Below, piece by piece: positions 1 through 10,729 of a stretch of DNA of 64,000 nucleotides (the first letter of the stretch is position 1; each line of letters opens with the position of its first letter). The notes under the pieces were generated by a model. It saw nothing but the letters and a program-made list of their open reading frames with translations. It was not told the origin of the DNA and searched no databases. The stretch is taken from NCBI GenBank assembly GCA_964036295.1, contig OZ038468.1, forward strand, positions 10,364,183 to 10,428,182, given 5' to 3'. A program made the position numbers and the translations under genes. The DNA is from Plumapathes pennacea (Eukaryota; Cnidaria; Anthozoa; Antipatharia; Myriopathidae).

Positions 1-270
1 ACAGAAAAATCACACTGCAAACAAAAACAAAAACACTGCAACCAAAGATGTTATCACTACATTCAAACTGTCACGCTGCAAGTAAAATCTAATGCACACT
101 GCAAACTAAGTCGAACGCACACTGCAAACTAAATCGAACGTGGCACTGCAAACAAAATCGAACGCGCACTGCAAACAAAAGAAAAATGTGTGCGCGCGCA
201 AGTGTATGAGGAGGCCTGGAACTGCCTGCAACTTGAGACGTGTGGTTGTCCGATCATGGGTTTTCTCCAC
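1..270. repeat. Left terminal inverted repeat with ~20-bp subterminal repeats
   Basis: This matches the reverse complement of 5870-6235 imperfectly, including a shared stretch with TGTGCGCGCGCAAG at about 187-200. It is built from repeated units of the form CACTGCAAACTAAATCGAAC spaced about 20 bp apart. Part of the same block is repeated again at 274-375, so the left side has an internal duplication ending just before the transposase start. Confidence 0.85.
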
Positions 271-392
271 ACTGCAAACTAAATCGAATCCACAGCACTG
301 CAAACTAAAATCAAACGCCCACTGCAAACAAAAGAAAAATGCGTGCGCGCGCAAGTGTATGAGGAGACCTGGAACTTACGAATCAAAGTAAC

Positions 393-1874
393 ATGGCGAC
401 AAATGAAGTTGAGAGCGACAACAGCGACGTTGGCGATGAAACAGAGGACACAAGTGGACACGAGGAATTGCCACGTGGTTCTGAGAAGGATGTGATAGAA
501 CATTACTTTTACAGAGGCCTCACGTACAGGCAGATTACGCTCATGTTAGAGAAACATCACGACATTGTCATGAATGAGCGGACTCTGAAACGAAGGTTCA
601 AAGACTACGGCCTCAGGAGGCGAGAAGGTAATAATAATAATATTTTTTTCTTTATATACACAAGGTGGATATACTTGGTTTACATAAAAGCCATTAGTTA
701 GAATTTGAATATACAGAACACGTGAAATACAATTCTATTTATCTCTACTCTTAATCTAGGCGATTAGGCCATCGCTAAAGTGGTACACAGTACACAATTA
801 ATTTGTTCTAGACTGATGCTCCTTTATAGCCAAATCGATTTTTACTACGCCTTAGGTGTTGATGACGATCTCAAGCAACGTGTGAGGGATGTTATATTAC
901 AAGAAATCTGTACTGGTCCAGATAGCCTCAGTGGCTATAGAACCATGTGGCATGTGTTGCGCCTCAGACATCACATCAATGTTCCTCGGCATTTGGTTGA
1001 GTCAATTCTCAGGGAGGTTGATCCGCGAGGAGTGGAGCAGAGAAAGCGCCGACGTCTGAAACGCAGAACTTATGTGTCACCTGGACCGAATTTCTGCTGG
1101 CACATAGATGGATATGACAAACTTAAGCCTTTCGGATTCTCTATCCATGGCTGTGCAGATGGCTTCAGCCGAAGGATTTTGTGGCTTGAGGTACAGCGTT
1201 CAAACAAAAATCCAAGATTAATGGCCAGCTATTTCTTGAAGCATGTCAAAGCTGCAAGAGGATGCCCTGTGCGCATATACACTGATCCTGGCACAGAAAA
1301 TGGTCTAACTGCTGCAATGCAGTGCTACTTGCGAGCTGCGGGATCCGATGAATATGCTGGAGCTAAATCTCACAAGTATGTGTCAAGCACACGAAATCAA
1401 AGAATAGAATGCTATTGGTCGCAGTTGAGGAAACAACGTTCAAGTTGGTGGATTGATTTCTTTCATGACCTTCACGAGTCTGACATTCTTGACCTTACCA
1501 GTCAGATACACACAGAGGCCCTTTGGTTCTGTTTTGCTGATGTTCTTCAGGCTGATCTTGATAAAGCTAGAGATTATTGGAACTCTCACCGAATTAGGAA
1601 GTCAAAGCATGCCATTGTGTCAGGTGTTCCTGACATGATGTACTTTCTGCCAGAAGAATTTGAACGAAGTGACTGCTTGTTTCCAGTTTCGTCAGTCAAA
1701 CTGACAGAGATGGAAAAAAAGTTGGAAGAATTGGGTATTGGGGATGGCACAAACCCAATTTATGAAGACTACTTTCATTATGCGATGGAAAAAAATGGCT
1801 TAACCCACCCAACAACCATTTTTGAAGCAGGAGTGCTTTTCCAAAAACTGATAAAGTTTGCCTCGACTACTTGA
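393..1874 (+). CDS. DDE integrase-type transposase, two exons
   Basis: Exon 1 (393-627) encodes an acidic N-terminus and a helix-turn-helix-like segment (GLTYRQITLMLEKHHDIVMN...LKRRFKDYGL read in two short parts), then a donor GGTAAT at 628. Exon 2 begins between about 760 and 780 and is open to 1874; I could not fix the acceptor because both obvious AG sites give stops with the phase of exon 1. The main domain is integrase-like: counted from the GTG at 780, Asp110 lies in HIDGYDKLKPFG, Asp169 in YTDPGTENG and Glu210 in NQRIE, a D-59-D-40-E arrangement. All three residues are kept, so the enzyme could be functional. It should cut and join the element's inverted repeats. A truncated relative is at 17640-18101. 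Confidence 0.8.
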
Positions 1875-2072
1875 ACGTTGCAAGACTTGCGACAGTGCTA
1901 AAAGGAGCAGGTAAGAACACAAGCGCTACTGTACTTGGTTTGGCAGTGGACTTTACAATATCAAGGTTGAATATGTTCCACAGAACTTGTGCATGATACA
2001 CATAATTTTAATCCATATCAAACACATTTTCTTATTCTAATCTCTCTTTCTGCTCTAGGTTTACATGGTTGA

Positions 2073-5000
2073 CTACAGGTTTCCAAAGCCAATTGAATCT
2101 TTTAGTGCTGATTCCAACATCTCTTTCATATCATCTTCTGATGTGATGTGTACTGGTAGTTTCAGCACAATATCACAGGTTGAAGCTGTGGGACGACAGT
2201 GACATCCTTCTGGACAACCATGCACAAATTTAACAGAAAATGTCTTGGGGAAGCCAAGTGGTGGTATACAGCTAGACCCTGTCAACCACTTCAAAAAGTC
2301 TGGCATCCCCACTCCTTGAATACCTGTATTTGAAATCATAAGAATTAGTGACCTGGCCTCCATGATGACATATTAGCTATTGATTATATCGACCATTCTC
2401 ACATAGAATAATATTGCAAAAGTATTTCTTCAGACACAGCATTAAAACATCATGCAATCATCTCTATCAGGTCAATTAATAAATAATAATAAATTATTAT
2501 TATTTATACCCACCTAAGGTTTGCATGTGACCTTTATGGTGGCAGGTTATTTAGCAAGTGTAAAAGAAGGGGGATGTTTCTGTTAGTGTACAATGTACTT
2601 TCAATTAAAGAGAAGAACTTCCTTCCTGCAAAAGTTGAATGGTATCACAAAAGAACTTGTAGGTGTCCATTTCTTTGTCCCTCACAAGTTGGGAGGTATT
2701 GTAGTCCACTGCAGCTTCATCCAAAAATTTATCAGCAGAGACATGAAATTGATCACTTGGTTGAAAAATTGGTCTCCACACTTCTGGAAACTGTTGCAAA
2801 GACTTCAGGACACCACACGCGGAGAGGCCCTCTTCTAGTTGCATTAGCTGGGGCAGACAATTTGAGAGTTGATCCTTGATACATATTGACCTGTAATGGT
2901 AACGTGCTACATGTTGAGTACCAGTACACTTGTACACTCTAACATTACATACTTTCCTAATATACACTAGCTTATAATCCTGCAATTTTTTATAGTTTTT
3001 TATAGTTTTTTTTTTCACATATAAATCAGAACTGGCACACTCACTGGATGAGGCGCATTGCCATTGTCATATGTATAGGTTCATGAAAACCCACAAAGAG
3101 TATTCAATGCCTTTATAAATGTTGCCCCAAAAATTGTTAATATTTAATTGACACAAAGGAATTGAATGAAATTTGAAGATTTGCAATCAATAATAACAAT
3201 CATAGTATGTCTTGTTGTTTAGTATCACAACCTTATAATATCTTTTGCTGAATGGACTGTCTCCCTCTGTGGTACTCCTCTGTACCCAATGCTGTCTAGC
3301 ACATCCAACGTGGCATCTTCAATGAGGATATCTCTAACCTCACTGTCTGTTTGTGCATCAGCAAGCTAGAGGGAATTCAAGGAAAACAATTTCAGCAACT
3401 ATTGTCATATGTTAGTATCATACATGCTACACATTGGTTCTAGATTGACCAAGAATACTGCCAGATTGTTTGTCCATGCAATATGTTATTCCATAGCTCC
3501 TTTACTATATCGCTTCCTATTATTGCCTTCTTAGACAATATGCAACAATGTTTTGTACTTTCTGACCTTGGTTGAAATGTCTTTGCTTTGTCCACTGTTG
3601 TTCTGGGGACAAAGTGGTTCCCTGCTTAGATATGAATATACTTCGGGTCTGAGGAAATTTGGTGCTGGACCTCCTTGTAAAATGGACATCACCATGATTT
3701 CCCCAGCAAGAACAAATTCTCGTGCTGCAAGGGCAATAGTGGAATCCATGGGCACTCCATTGGGAAAAAATTTTCTCTTTGCAACCTCCAGCATATCTGA
3801 GCAAAAGAATACATAACAATAACTCCATGATTTACATGATAACTCATTTCCGATAATAAGTGCTCTGTTGAAAAAACCCAGTATGGAATAGTGAGCGATA
3901 CCCCTCCCTCCCCTTCAACTGAACACCCACCTAAAATCAAAAAAAAGATATGGAACAAACCTGAAAATAATTCCCTGCGAGGCCCACCATCATCAATGGC
4001 GGGTTCCCCCAGAAACACCACCTTTATTCTTTTGTCAGGCTGTACCCGTCTTTTTCTTTCCTTCTTGAAATCCTCCCACAATGTTTTCCTGCGTATGTTG
4101 ACCCTCACAGGCACTGTAGGTAGAAGTTGGTCTTGAAGTTGTTGAATTAAATCACGGATGGTGGGTTGTCCGGAAGTTAATTCAGTAGCTTCCCAGTTGG
4201 TTGAACTAGCCACGCTTGCCTCCGGACTTTCACTTCCACTAGCGCCTGCCACCTCATAAGAAGACTGTATTCCCTCGTCGACAGTTTCCAAAAGAAATGC
4301 TGCGCACATATCAGCATGTTCTGCTATTTCCGTCATTGGGAACAGCTGGTAACAAGTGGGGCACTCAATTCCATCTTGAATTGAACCACAAGCTGCAATG
4401 TAAGTGCAAGTTTAGTGAAATACACAAGAACGTAATACGTTAATACCCAGTAGTTCGGATGGCAGTCATGCAAGAAGTTATACATCCCGCGACGGAGTCT
4501 GTGACTGTTGTTGTGCGTGTGTATCTGTCCAAAAGAACGAAATCCAATCTTTCGTTATATAAAACCTTTGCCAAAACTTCTCAAGGGTGCTTCACGGTAT
4601 GGGGGAACATTAGGCTAAAGCAATACAAAATCGCATCACTACATGTTTCCTTTTCCGAATTTAAGGAAACGAAGTTTAAAAGATATAAGGAAATAAATGC
4701 CACTCCCGAATTAGGCATACTAATTGATCACTTTAATGAAACAAAAAATAAAAAAATAAAAATAAACCTCAATTGAAGTTAACCTTACCATTTGCCCCAC
4801 TGGGACCTGCAAGAGGCTCTTCAGTCGGCTGCTCCCACCAAGGGTGAGAAAGAAGATTGCGTTCATTCTCTTCATCGTCAGATATTGTGACTCTGTTGTT
4901 TTGTTGACTGGCTGAGGTCGACGTCTGATCCAAACGTGAACCCGGAGTGCATTCCTCAGGCTCATTCTCTGAGTCATTATCCCCTTCGCAGAATTCATCT

Positions 5001-5587
5001 TCGGGAATCAGGAAAAATGTCAAGCGCTTGTAGTCCTTGCCAATGGCATCCTTATAGGCAGACAACGTAAACTCATGCGTTGTTCCGGGGACGACTTTTA
5101 CTTCCCGGAAGTCTGGGTATAACAACATATAACGAACCGAGTTGTCAAAAGACTGATCAAAACTTGAATGTTTTGTTATTGCCTTCTGTATCAGTTCTTC
5201 TCTGCTTGCAGAAGAGTTCACTGTGATTACGTGTGTCTTCCCACGACGCAACTTAAACACACCATCGGATTGGGCGGCAATACCAACTCTCACCTCAACA
5301 TTCTTTGGTTTTTTGGGGGCGCTAGTAGTCTTGGCAGGCGGGTTCCCTTTCAACTTCTTTTTTGGAGGCTTGAAGCCTTGTTGTCGTTGAGTCTCGCGAC
5401 TTCGGTAGAATTCTTCAAACGACAGAGTTTCTTCCGAAGGTCTAGCAGAAGAACTCGGGGTTGGGGTTGGGGTTGAATTTCGAGCGCCACTGACCGTACC
5501 TGTCGGTCTATTGTTCGCACCAAGTATACGAGAGACCTCCTCCCACACTGCCTCGCGAATTTCATCTCGCACAAAATTGGACATCAT
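2073..5587 (-). CDS. UBZ-type zinc finger + HECT E3 ubiquitin ligase, multi-exon, inside the transposon
   Basis: Exon 1 (about 4789-5587) encodes a Ser/Thr/Pro-rich linker and a globular region without a recognised fold, and ends at donor GGTAAGG. Exon 2 (3961-4392, acceptor TTGCAG) encodes a C-x2-C-x11-H-x4-C finger (CPTCYQLFPMTEIAEHADMC), the spacing of UBZ4/Rad18-type ubiquitin-binding fingers, then the HECT N-lobe entry with LGEPAIDDGGPRRELF. Later pieces are near 3600-3795 (GEIMVMSILQGGPAPNFL), 3240-3365, 2605-2880 and 2073-2363; the last holds the C-lobe motif PTASTC with the catalytic Cys before LKLP. By family knowledge it would take ubiquitin on that Cys and pass it to a substrate; the substrate is unknown. 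Inner intron borders are approximate. The nearest named relatives I recall are G2E3-like ligases. Confidence 0.75.
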
Positions 5588-5702
5588 TAACAGCAAGTAC
5601 AACAAATAGCACAGCGGTCTTTCAACTCTGGACCTGAGTGACTAATACGACTTTTGTGCCGTATTTATATAAGGTTTCCCGTAATTTAATAATCATGAAA
5701 GG

Positions 5703-5803
5703 CAGGGCAAATCCTGTACGCAAATCTCCACCTAAGGAAGGGCAAATCCTGTACACAAATCTCTACCTAAGGAAGGGCAAATCCTGTACGCAAATCGCAG
5801 GAA
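5703..5803. repeat. Tandem repeat, ~34-bp unit, ~3 copies
   Basis: The unit contains GGGCAAATCCTGTACGCAAA followed by CTCCACCTAAGGAA. It lies between the HECT gene start and the right inverted repeat, in the likely promoter of the HECT gene. No function can be assigned. Confidence 0.85.
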
Positions 5804-5864
5804 GCAAACTACCGACGTCCGCAAGGGTGTGCTTAAGTGTTGACAGTAAGCCTGCACAATGGGT

Positions 5865-6281
5865 CAAAGGGGAAAACCCGTGATCGGACACCCACACGTG
5901 TCAAGTTGCAAGCAGTTCCAGGCCTCCTCATACACTTGCGCGCGCACACATTTTTCTTTTGTTTGCAGTGCGCGTTCGATTTAGTTTGCAGTGCCACGTT
6001 CGATTTAGTTTGCAGTGTGCGTTCCATTTTGTATGAAGTGCCACGTCCAGTTCAGCCGTTTGTAGTGTGCCTCGATTTTGTTTGCAGTGCCACGTTCGAT
6101 TTAGCTTGCAGTGTGAGTTCGACTTAGTTTGCAGTGTGCATTAGATTTTGCTTGCAGTGCAACAGTTTGAATGTAGTGATAACATCTTTGGTTGCAGTGT
6201 TTTTGTTTTTGTTTTCAGTGTGATTTTTTCTGTAGTTAGTGTTTTTCTTGTTTGTAGTGGTGTCCCTTACGGGCCACCGTA
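5865..6281. repeat. Right terminal inverted repeat of the HECT transposon
   Basis: Mirror of the left repeat. It contains about ten units of the form GTTCGATTTAGTTTGCAGTG and the GCGCGCACACA block. It continues beyond the part matched in the window to the tip GGGCCACCGTA at 6281, so the full repeat is about 400 bp. Confidence 0.85.
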
Positions 6282-6750
6282 GGATGGTACACCTCCAAAA
6301 CACAAACTCCGTTCCTCTCCACCAACTCGGTTGGTGTGTTCTTCAATGCTAGGCCTGGTTTGTCGGACCTCTGCAGATCGGACACAAGAAATGCCATGCA
6401 TGGAAAATCCCATGGGATGTGTGCACGGATGTTGATGTTGATGCAAGAGACATTTTCGAGCCAGACCAGCAGATGCAAATGAACAGTTCCCCAGTCTTGG
6501 AATTCAAACCGGTAGAAGTAGCACAGGACGTTCTTGGACATGGGATTCGAAGTGTTGTGGAACGCATGGTTCTTCCAGTGACTATTGTTGCCACAGAGAT
6601 ATTCCCTAACAAGTTTCTCCGATTTATTGACAATAGACAGCGTCTAAAAAGTGGCCAACTCCATTGGTCCCTTGCTGGCCCTGTGTCGCAATTGCTCCAG
6701 CCACAGTGGAAAGGGAAAACTCCACTCAGGGACTGAGTAACGAACAACGT
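6282..6750 (-). pseudogene. Helitron-type Rep domain fragment, interrupted by the HECT transposon
   Basis: On the minus strand near 6430-6520 the translation includes YFYRFEFQDWGTVHLHLLVW, the pattern of Helitron Rep/helicase-like proteins (a Phe-Gln-rich strand followed by His-x-His). It continues as RAHIPWDFP and DLQRSDKP and is cut at VLEVYHP exactly where the transposon end begins at 6281. The upstream part (to about 6750) is frame-disrupted. The missing half would lie left of the window. A rolling-circle replication role is known for the family; this copy is dead. Confidence 0.6.
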
Positions 6751-7119
6751 TGGGTAACCGTACTGTCATAGAGCATCCAACAGATAGCGATGCTCCCACT
6801 GCCAGTACTCCTTGCTGAAGGTCTTGGTCTCTAACGCGTGGGCTGGCGAGGACTAGCACCGGTCCTCATGGCTCCGCTAACGGTAGCGAATAGCCATTGA
6901 TCGAAATGGAATTGCAGCAAATCGTACTGGAGGGCATAATCCCTGACATTGCTAAAAACCTTTCTGGTGAAGGAAACCTTAGAGGAAAGGCGCTCCTCGT
7001 TCCCAGACAGCATGGTCTTGCACCATGAGGTGAATGGGTACAGTGATGGCCACAGGCTATTAAAATTAAAAGTTATCAAATAAAAATTAGGAAATAAAAA
7101 TTATTGTCTGACAATGCTT

Positions 7120-7742
7120 TTAGCCTTCCTCATTTTGTGTGCAGTGTCTAAAATGACTGGTTGTTCCTTTGTCTGCTTTTTTCAGGTTTTGTTTGTTGTT
7201 TTTTAATGCATGGATAGACAGTCGTTCTTTCGCTGAAATGTTGGGTTGAGGTGTAAAAGCCGCTGAAACTAGTTCAAGTTTAGTGTCTTTGTATTGTTCG
7301 AGGACAGCTGAGGCCTGTGGTGGCGGTTGCCAGTTTGATTTCACATAGAAGGGATGTAGTGTGGTTCTCTTTTCATCAGCGAAAATGTATTTCAAGCGCA
7401 TAGTTCTGGCGAACTGGTTAAAATCCTTTAACAAGGATTTGTGTGACGTTGGAACTGGAGGAGTTGGTATGAACGTAAGGCCTCTGGGAAGGATTTAAAC
7501 CTTGTCATTCGACAGGGTGTGATTTGAAGGGTTATGAATATATCTTTAGTTCTGAAACCTGGAGATATAATTTTTAAATTTCAAAAAGTTTTTCCTTTTT
7601 TTTGGAACGTTTGTTTTTCACAATTTGCATGGTTCGCTTAGGGTGGGGATCCTTTAGAGCAGACAAAGAGACACCAATGTAAGATTCAACTCTTTATTTA
7701 CATTAGTAACTTCATTGAATGAAGAGAACATTCTGTGAAGCT
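7120..7742 (-). pseudogene. Penelope-like element fragment, copy A (RT N-terminal region)
   Basis: The minus frame 7120-7434 carries LLKDFNQFARTMRLKYIF, HPFYVKSNWQPPPQA and LKKADKGTT, typical of the region before the reverse transcriptase core in Penelope-like elements. The catalytic RT motifs are absent; the sequence decays after ADKGTT. The 5' part (7435-7742) is non-coding or frame-broken here and matches 9131-9434 closely. Confidence 0.6.
7279..7742. repeat. ~465-bp direct repeat, first copy (second at 8970-9434)
   Basis: The two copies agree almost base for base, apart from small indels in the T-rich stretch near 7590 and 9285 and scattered substitutions. They are overlapping parts of two Penelope-like copies in the same orientation. 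Confidence 0.9.
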
Positions 7743-8706
7743 GCTAAATCTTGGTAATGGTGTTGAGTAAACATTAGAAAAATCAACCGAAGCCAAACAC
7801 TGAGAACCTAAAGAAATGTTTCAAATATAGCGGTGCAAAACTGTGGAATGCCCTCCCTTACGAGACGAAAACTGCAAGCTCTCTGGTAGCGTTTAAAAGA
7901 AAATTAAAAACCTGCAGGCTACCGTGAACCATAGCATAATTATGTATCACTAGCTAGATAAGGCAATTAGTATTAACTATTTTGTATAGATTAGTCACGG
8001 CTCTCTGGAAGAGCATGTAAATATAAAGAGATTCCGTGGATGAATGACAGTTCTGTTCTGTTGTCAGAACAGAGCAGAACCGTTATTTATCCTCCCCCTC
8101 CCCCTGGAATTGAACACCATAACTAACAAAATACTCACTCCCAAAACAACAACAACAACCAAAGTGAGCAAGCCCGGCGTGGTTCTAGCTTGGTTTCATT
8201 CCATCCGAACCCACCTCTCCCCCTTACCTGGCACGTTTCCATGGACTGCTAAGTGTTTTCTTGCTGGTCAGCTGCCGCCAACTCTTCTCCCGTGAGTGTG
8301 TCTCCAAACACAATATCCTGTTTTGCATGGAAACACAGAGGACAATTAGTTTTATTCACAAACAAATGAAATAGCGGTACTGATCAGTGAATTCTCTCGG
8401 TCTAGAGCTGACTTGATCACAGATGTATCAGCAACTGTTTACAGGTTAGGATGAAGGCACTGCCCATGTGCGATGTAGTTTCATATGAATTTTACGAGTG
8501 GTCTATTTTCCGGTAAAACACTCGTGTCTATATAATAAATTGATTTATTTCTGATATCAAGACTTTTCGAACAATACCATCCGGTAAAACCAAAATAATA
8601 GTTTTAACACAATGATAAAACGTTTAAAATGCTGAGTCATTGATTTTTGTGCTGTTCATATCTGCTAAGTCTTGGTAATGGTGTTGAGTAAACATTAGAA
8701 AAATAG
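7742..8706. repeat. ~44-bp direct repeats flanking an ~880-bp segment
   Basis: CTTGGTAATGGTGTTGAGTA plus flanking bases occurs at 7742-7783 and again at 8663-8706 with one mismatch. The segment between holds a LINE 3' end (7802-7927). The repeats could be an unusually long LINE target duplication or part of a rearranged Penelope copy. Confidence 0.7.
7802..7927 (+). pseudogene. 3' end of a LINE reverse transcriptase ORF
   Basis: An open frame of 41 codons ends in TGA and reads YSGAKLWNALPYETKTASSL followed by FKRKLK. This matches the C-terminal pattern of CR1/L2-like LINE ORF2 proteins and parallels the tail of the LINE at 60890 (GGKVWNELPEKLKS). Only the last ~40 residues remain, as expected of a 5'-truncated insertion. 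No gene is seen in the following stretch to 8662. Confidence 0.6.
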
Positions 8707-8966
8707 CATATTTTGTAGCTGAGTGATTCTTTCGGGTAAAATACAATCCTCTCTGAACATAAACAAACAGGGCCGATTTTTTAAACAAAGCCTAACTGAG
8801 ACCTGGTTTATCGCTAAATTGAAGTTGAGACGGACTCGATAAACCAGGGTTCGCCAAAGGTTTAACTGCATTTTCAGAATATATATTGGCGTTGGTTTAT
8901 AAAGACCACGTTTAGCCGTGGTCCGATAAACATGGCAATTGTTTGAACTATATTTAGACCAGGACT

Positions 8967-9976
8967 TTCAAGTTTAGTGTTTTTGTATTGTTCGAGGGCA
9001 GCTGAGGCCTGTGGTGGTGGTTGCCAGTTTTATTTCACATAGAAGGGATGTAGTGTGGTTCTCTTTTCATCAGCGAAAATGTATTTCAAGCGCATAGTTC
9101 TGGCGAACTGGTTAAAATCCTTTAACAAGGATTTGTGTGACGTTGGAACTGGAGGAGTTGGTATGAACTTAAGGCCTCTGGGAAGGATTTAAACCTTGTC
9201 ATTCGACAGGGTGTGATTTGAAAGGTTATGAATATATCTTTAGTTCTGAAACCTGGAGATATCATTTTTAATTTCAAAAAGTTTTTCCTTTTTTTGGAAC
9301 GTTTGTTTTTCCCAATTTGCATGGTTCGCTTAGGGTGGGGAACCTTTAGAGCAGACAAAGAGACACCAATGTAACATTCAACTCTTTATTTACATTAGCA
9401 ACTTCATTGAATGAAGAGAACATTCTGTGAAGCTTGGAAAGTTTTGCTTGCATTGTAGCAAAAGTCTGGCTGAGGGTTTCTGTTGGCTTGTGACCATGGT
9501 CTGGGTCTTGGTTTCTTTGGAGCTTGGGCAATGGCTGACTGAATGTTGGCTTGGTGCTTGGGATCCGGGCAGAGGTGGTGGAGTTGCTGTTCGAGGGCTT
9601 CGATGGCTAGGTTGTCTGCAACTAGGTTTTTCTCTTGCTGCTGGGTCATCAGTGATAAGTTATATTGAAACTCTTTGTTGAACCTCGGGTGCGGTTTGGG
9701 TCTGTATTGTAGACCGTACAGGCAAGTAGACTTGCTGGCGTGTTCCTTGAGCACTTGTAGGGAACGTTTGCACTTGGCTCGTCTTGTTTCAAGGCTGGAA
9801 GGCAATTCCTGATGTTCTTAAAACCCTCTTCCAGTCTAGGACGTTTCGGGGGTGGTAGCTGCTCTTTGGAATTGCTTCTGTGACGTGACCGTTTGGATGA
9901 CTATGGGAGAGATCGCCGGTGGCTGTGTCTCTGTCATTTTGGCTAAAATGGCGGCGAGTTCTTTATCGGTTGCCAT
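8967..9976 (-). pseudogene. Penelope-like element fragment, copy B (5' region)
   Basis: The likely start is the ATG at 9976 (MATDKELAAILAKM). The reading then shifts frame to a Pro/Lys/Arg-rich piece (PPKRPRLEEGFKNIRN) and again to 9404-9805, which has a charged helical region (KCKRSLQVLKEHASKS, LIDQQ-like QQQEKNLVADN). It passes into the repeated region (9434-8970) and stops at the RT N-terminal motif KDFNQFARTMRLKYIF. At least two single-base frameshifts break it. It is an N-terminal Penelope-like ORF; the RT core and GIY-YIG domain are absent. Confidence 0.5.
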
Positions 9977-10729
9977 GGTTTGAAGTGCAAAGTTCTGAGT
10001 AGAACTGGTAAGTTTTGCAATACCAGTTTTGGAAACTAATGATAGTATCCTTTGTCAGTTGCTTTAGTGAATAGCTCACAGTGAGAGCTGGTTCCGTTTG
10101 TGAGTTAAGAAACGCGTTTTATAGACCTCTTTAGGTTTCGATTGTGATGAGATTGGCTGTAAGCTGAAGAAGCTGATTGGTAATTAAAAACAGGTAGGTC
10201 AATAATGAGCCATGACATTTCGATCTGGTAAGGTTTGAAAATGTCGCAAGTTTGGTCCTTTTGTTCAATTAACTAAACCAAAGATAATGATTATGCAAAA
10301 TTAGAACTGTTTGTTGAGCCAGAATTGTGAAGTATTTTTTGAGGATTTGAGCGTTGCTCGGAAAAACTTTTCCTGTACCGGATTTGTTATCTCGCTATAC
10401 AAATTGCATATTAGCTGACGGTGGATATGGCTGGTGGATAAAAAATCCGTAGCCTCGTTGAACAGTAGAGATCTCCTGGGGGAGTATCACTTACACGGGC
10501 CTGAGTGATTTTGATGATAACTGTTGTATGAGAGTCTACAAGTCCTCAGCTCCAAAGCACAAAGCCAGACGGAATAGCGGATAGTAGTAGGAATTTGTTC
10601 CTTCAAGGCCACACCCCAACCCAACCCACCTTACCATGTTAGCACTGCTAGCACATTTTCCATTTCACAAACCGGAAGTGTGACGTAGCCACAAAAACAA
10701 GAAACCCCCGTCGTTAGGAAAAGGGCGAA
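9977..10729. other. Stretch without recognised genes
   Basis: This may hold the 5' leader of the Penelope-like copy on the minus strand. I see no long frame, inverted repeat or RNA gene. Confidence 0.5.

Larger units (their letters stand above)
1..6281 (+). mobile_element. DNA transposon (IS3EU-like, tentative) with DDE transposase and HECT ligase genes
   Basis: The window opens inside the left terminal inverted repeat; the mirror copy runs to about 6281. Aligning the two ends places base 1 about 45-50 bp inside the element, so the left tip is missing. The right end reads ...GGGCCACCGTA, the mirror of TACGGTGGCCC, close to the TACGGTGCCC ends of the element at 16679-18574. The bases after it, GGATGG (6282-6287), would be the 6-bp target duplication by analogy. 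Cargo is a transposase (+, 393-1874) and a HECT gene (-, 2073-5587) transcribed towards each other. The IS3EU label rests on my memory of that superfamily (integrase-like DDE, 6-bp duplication) and is tentative; what is seen is the ends, repeats and genes. Confidence 0.8.

Noticed and set aside
140..391. Frames through the left inverted repeat (also 5833-6127)
   Set aside because: Translations of the ~20-bp subterminal repeats; the period, not coding, explains the open frames.
2574..4136. Plus-strand frames at 2574-2879, 3553-3816 and 3891-4136
   Set aside because: They overlap minus-strand HECT exons that carry recognisable motifs.
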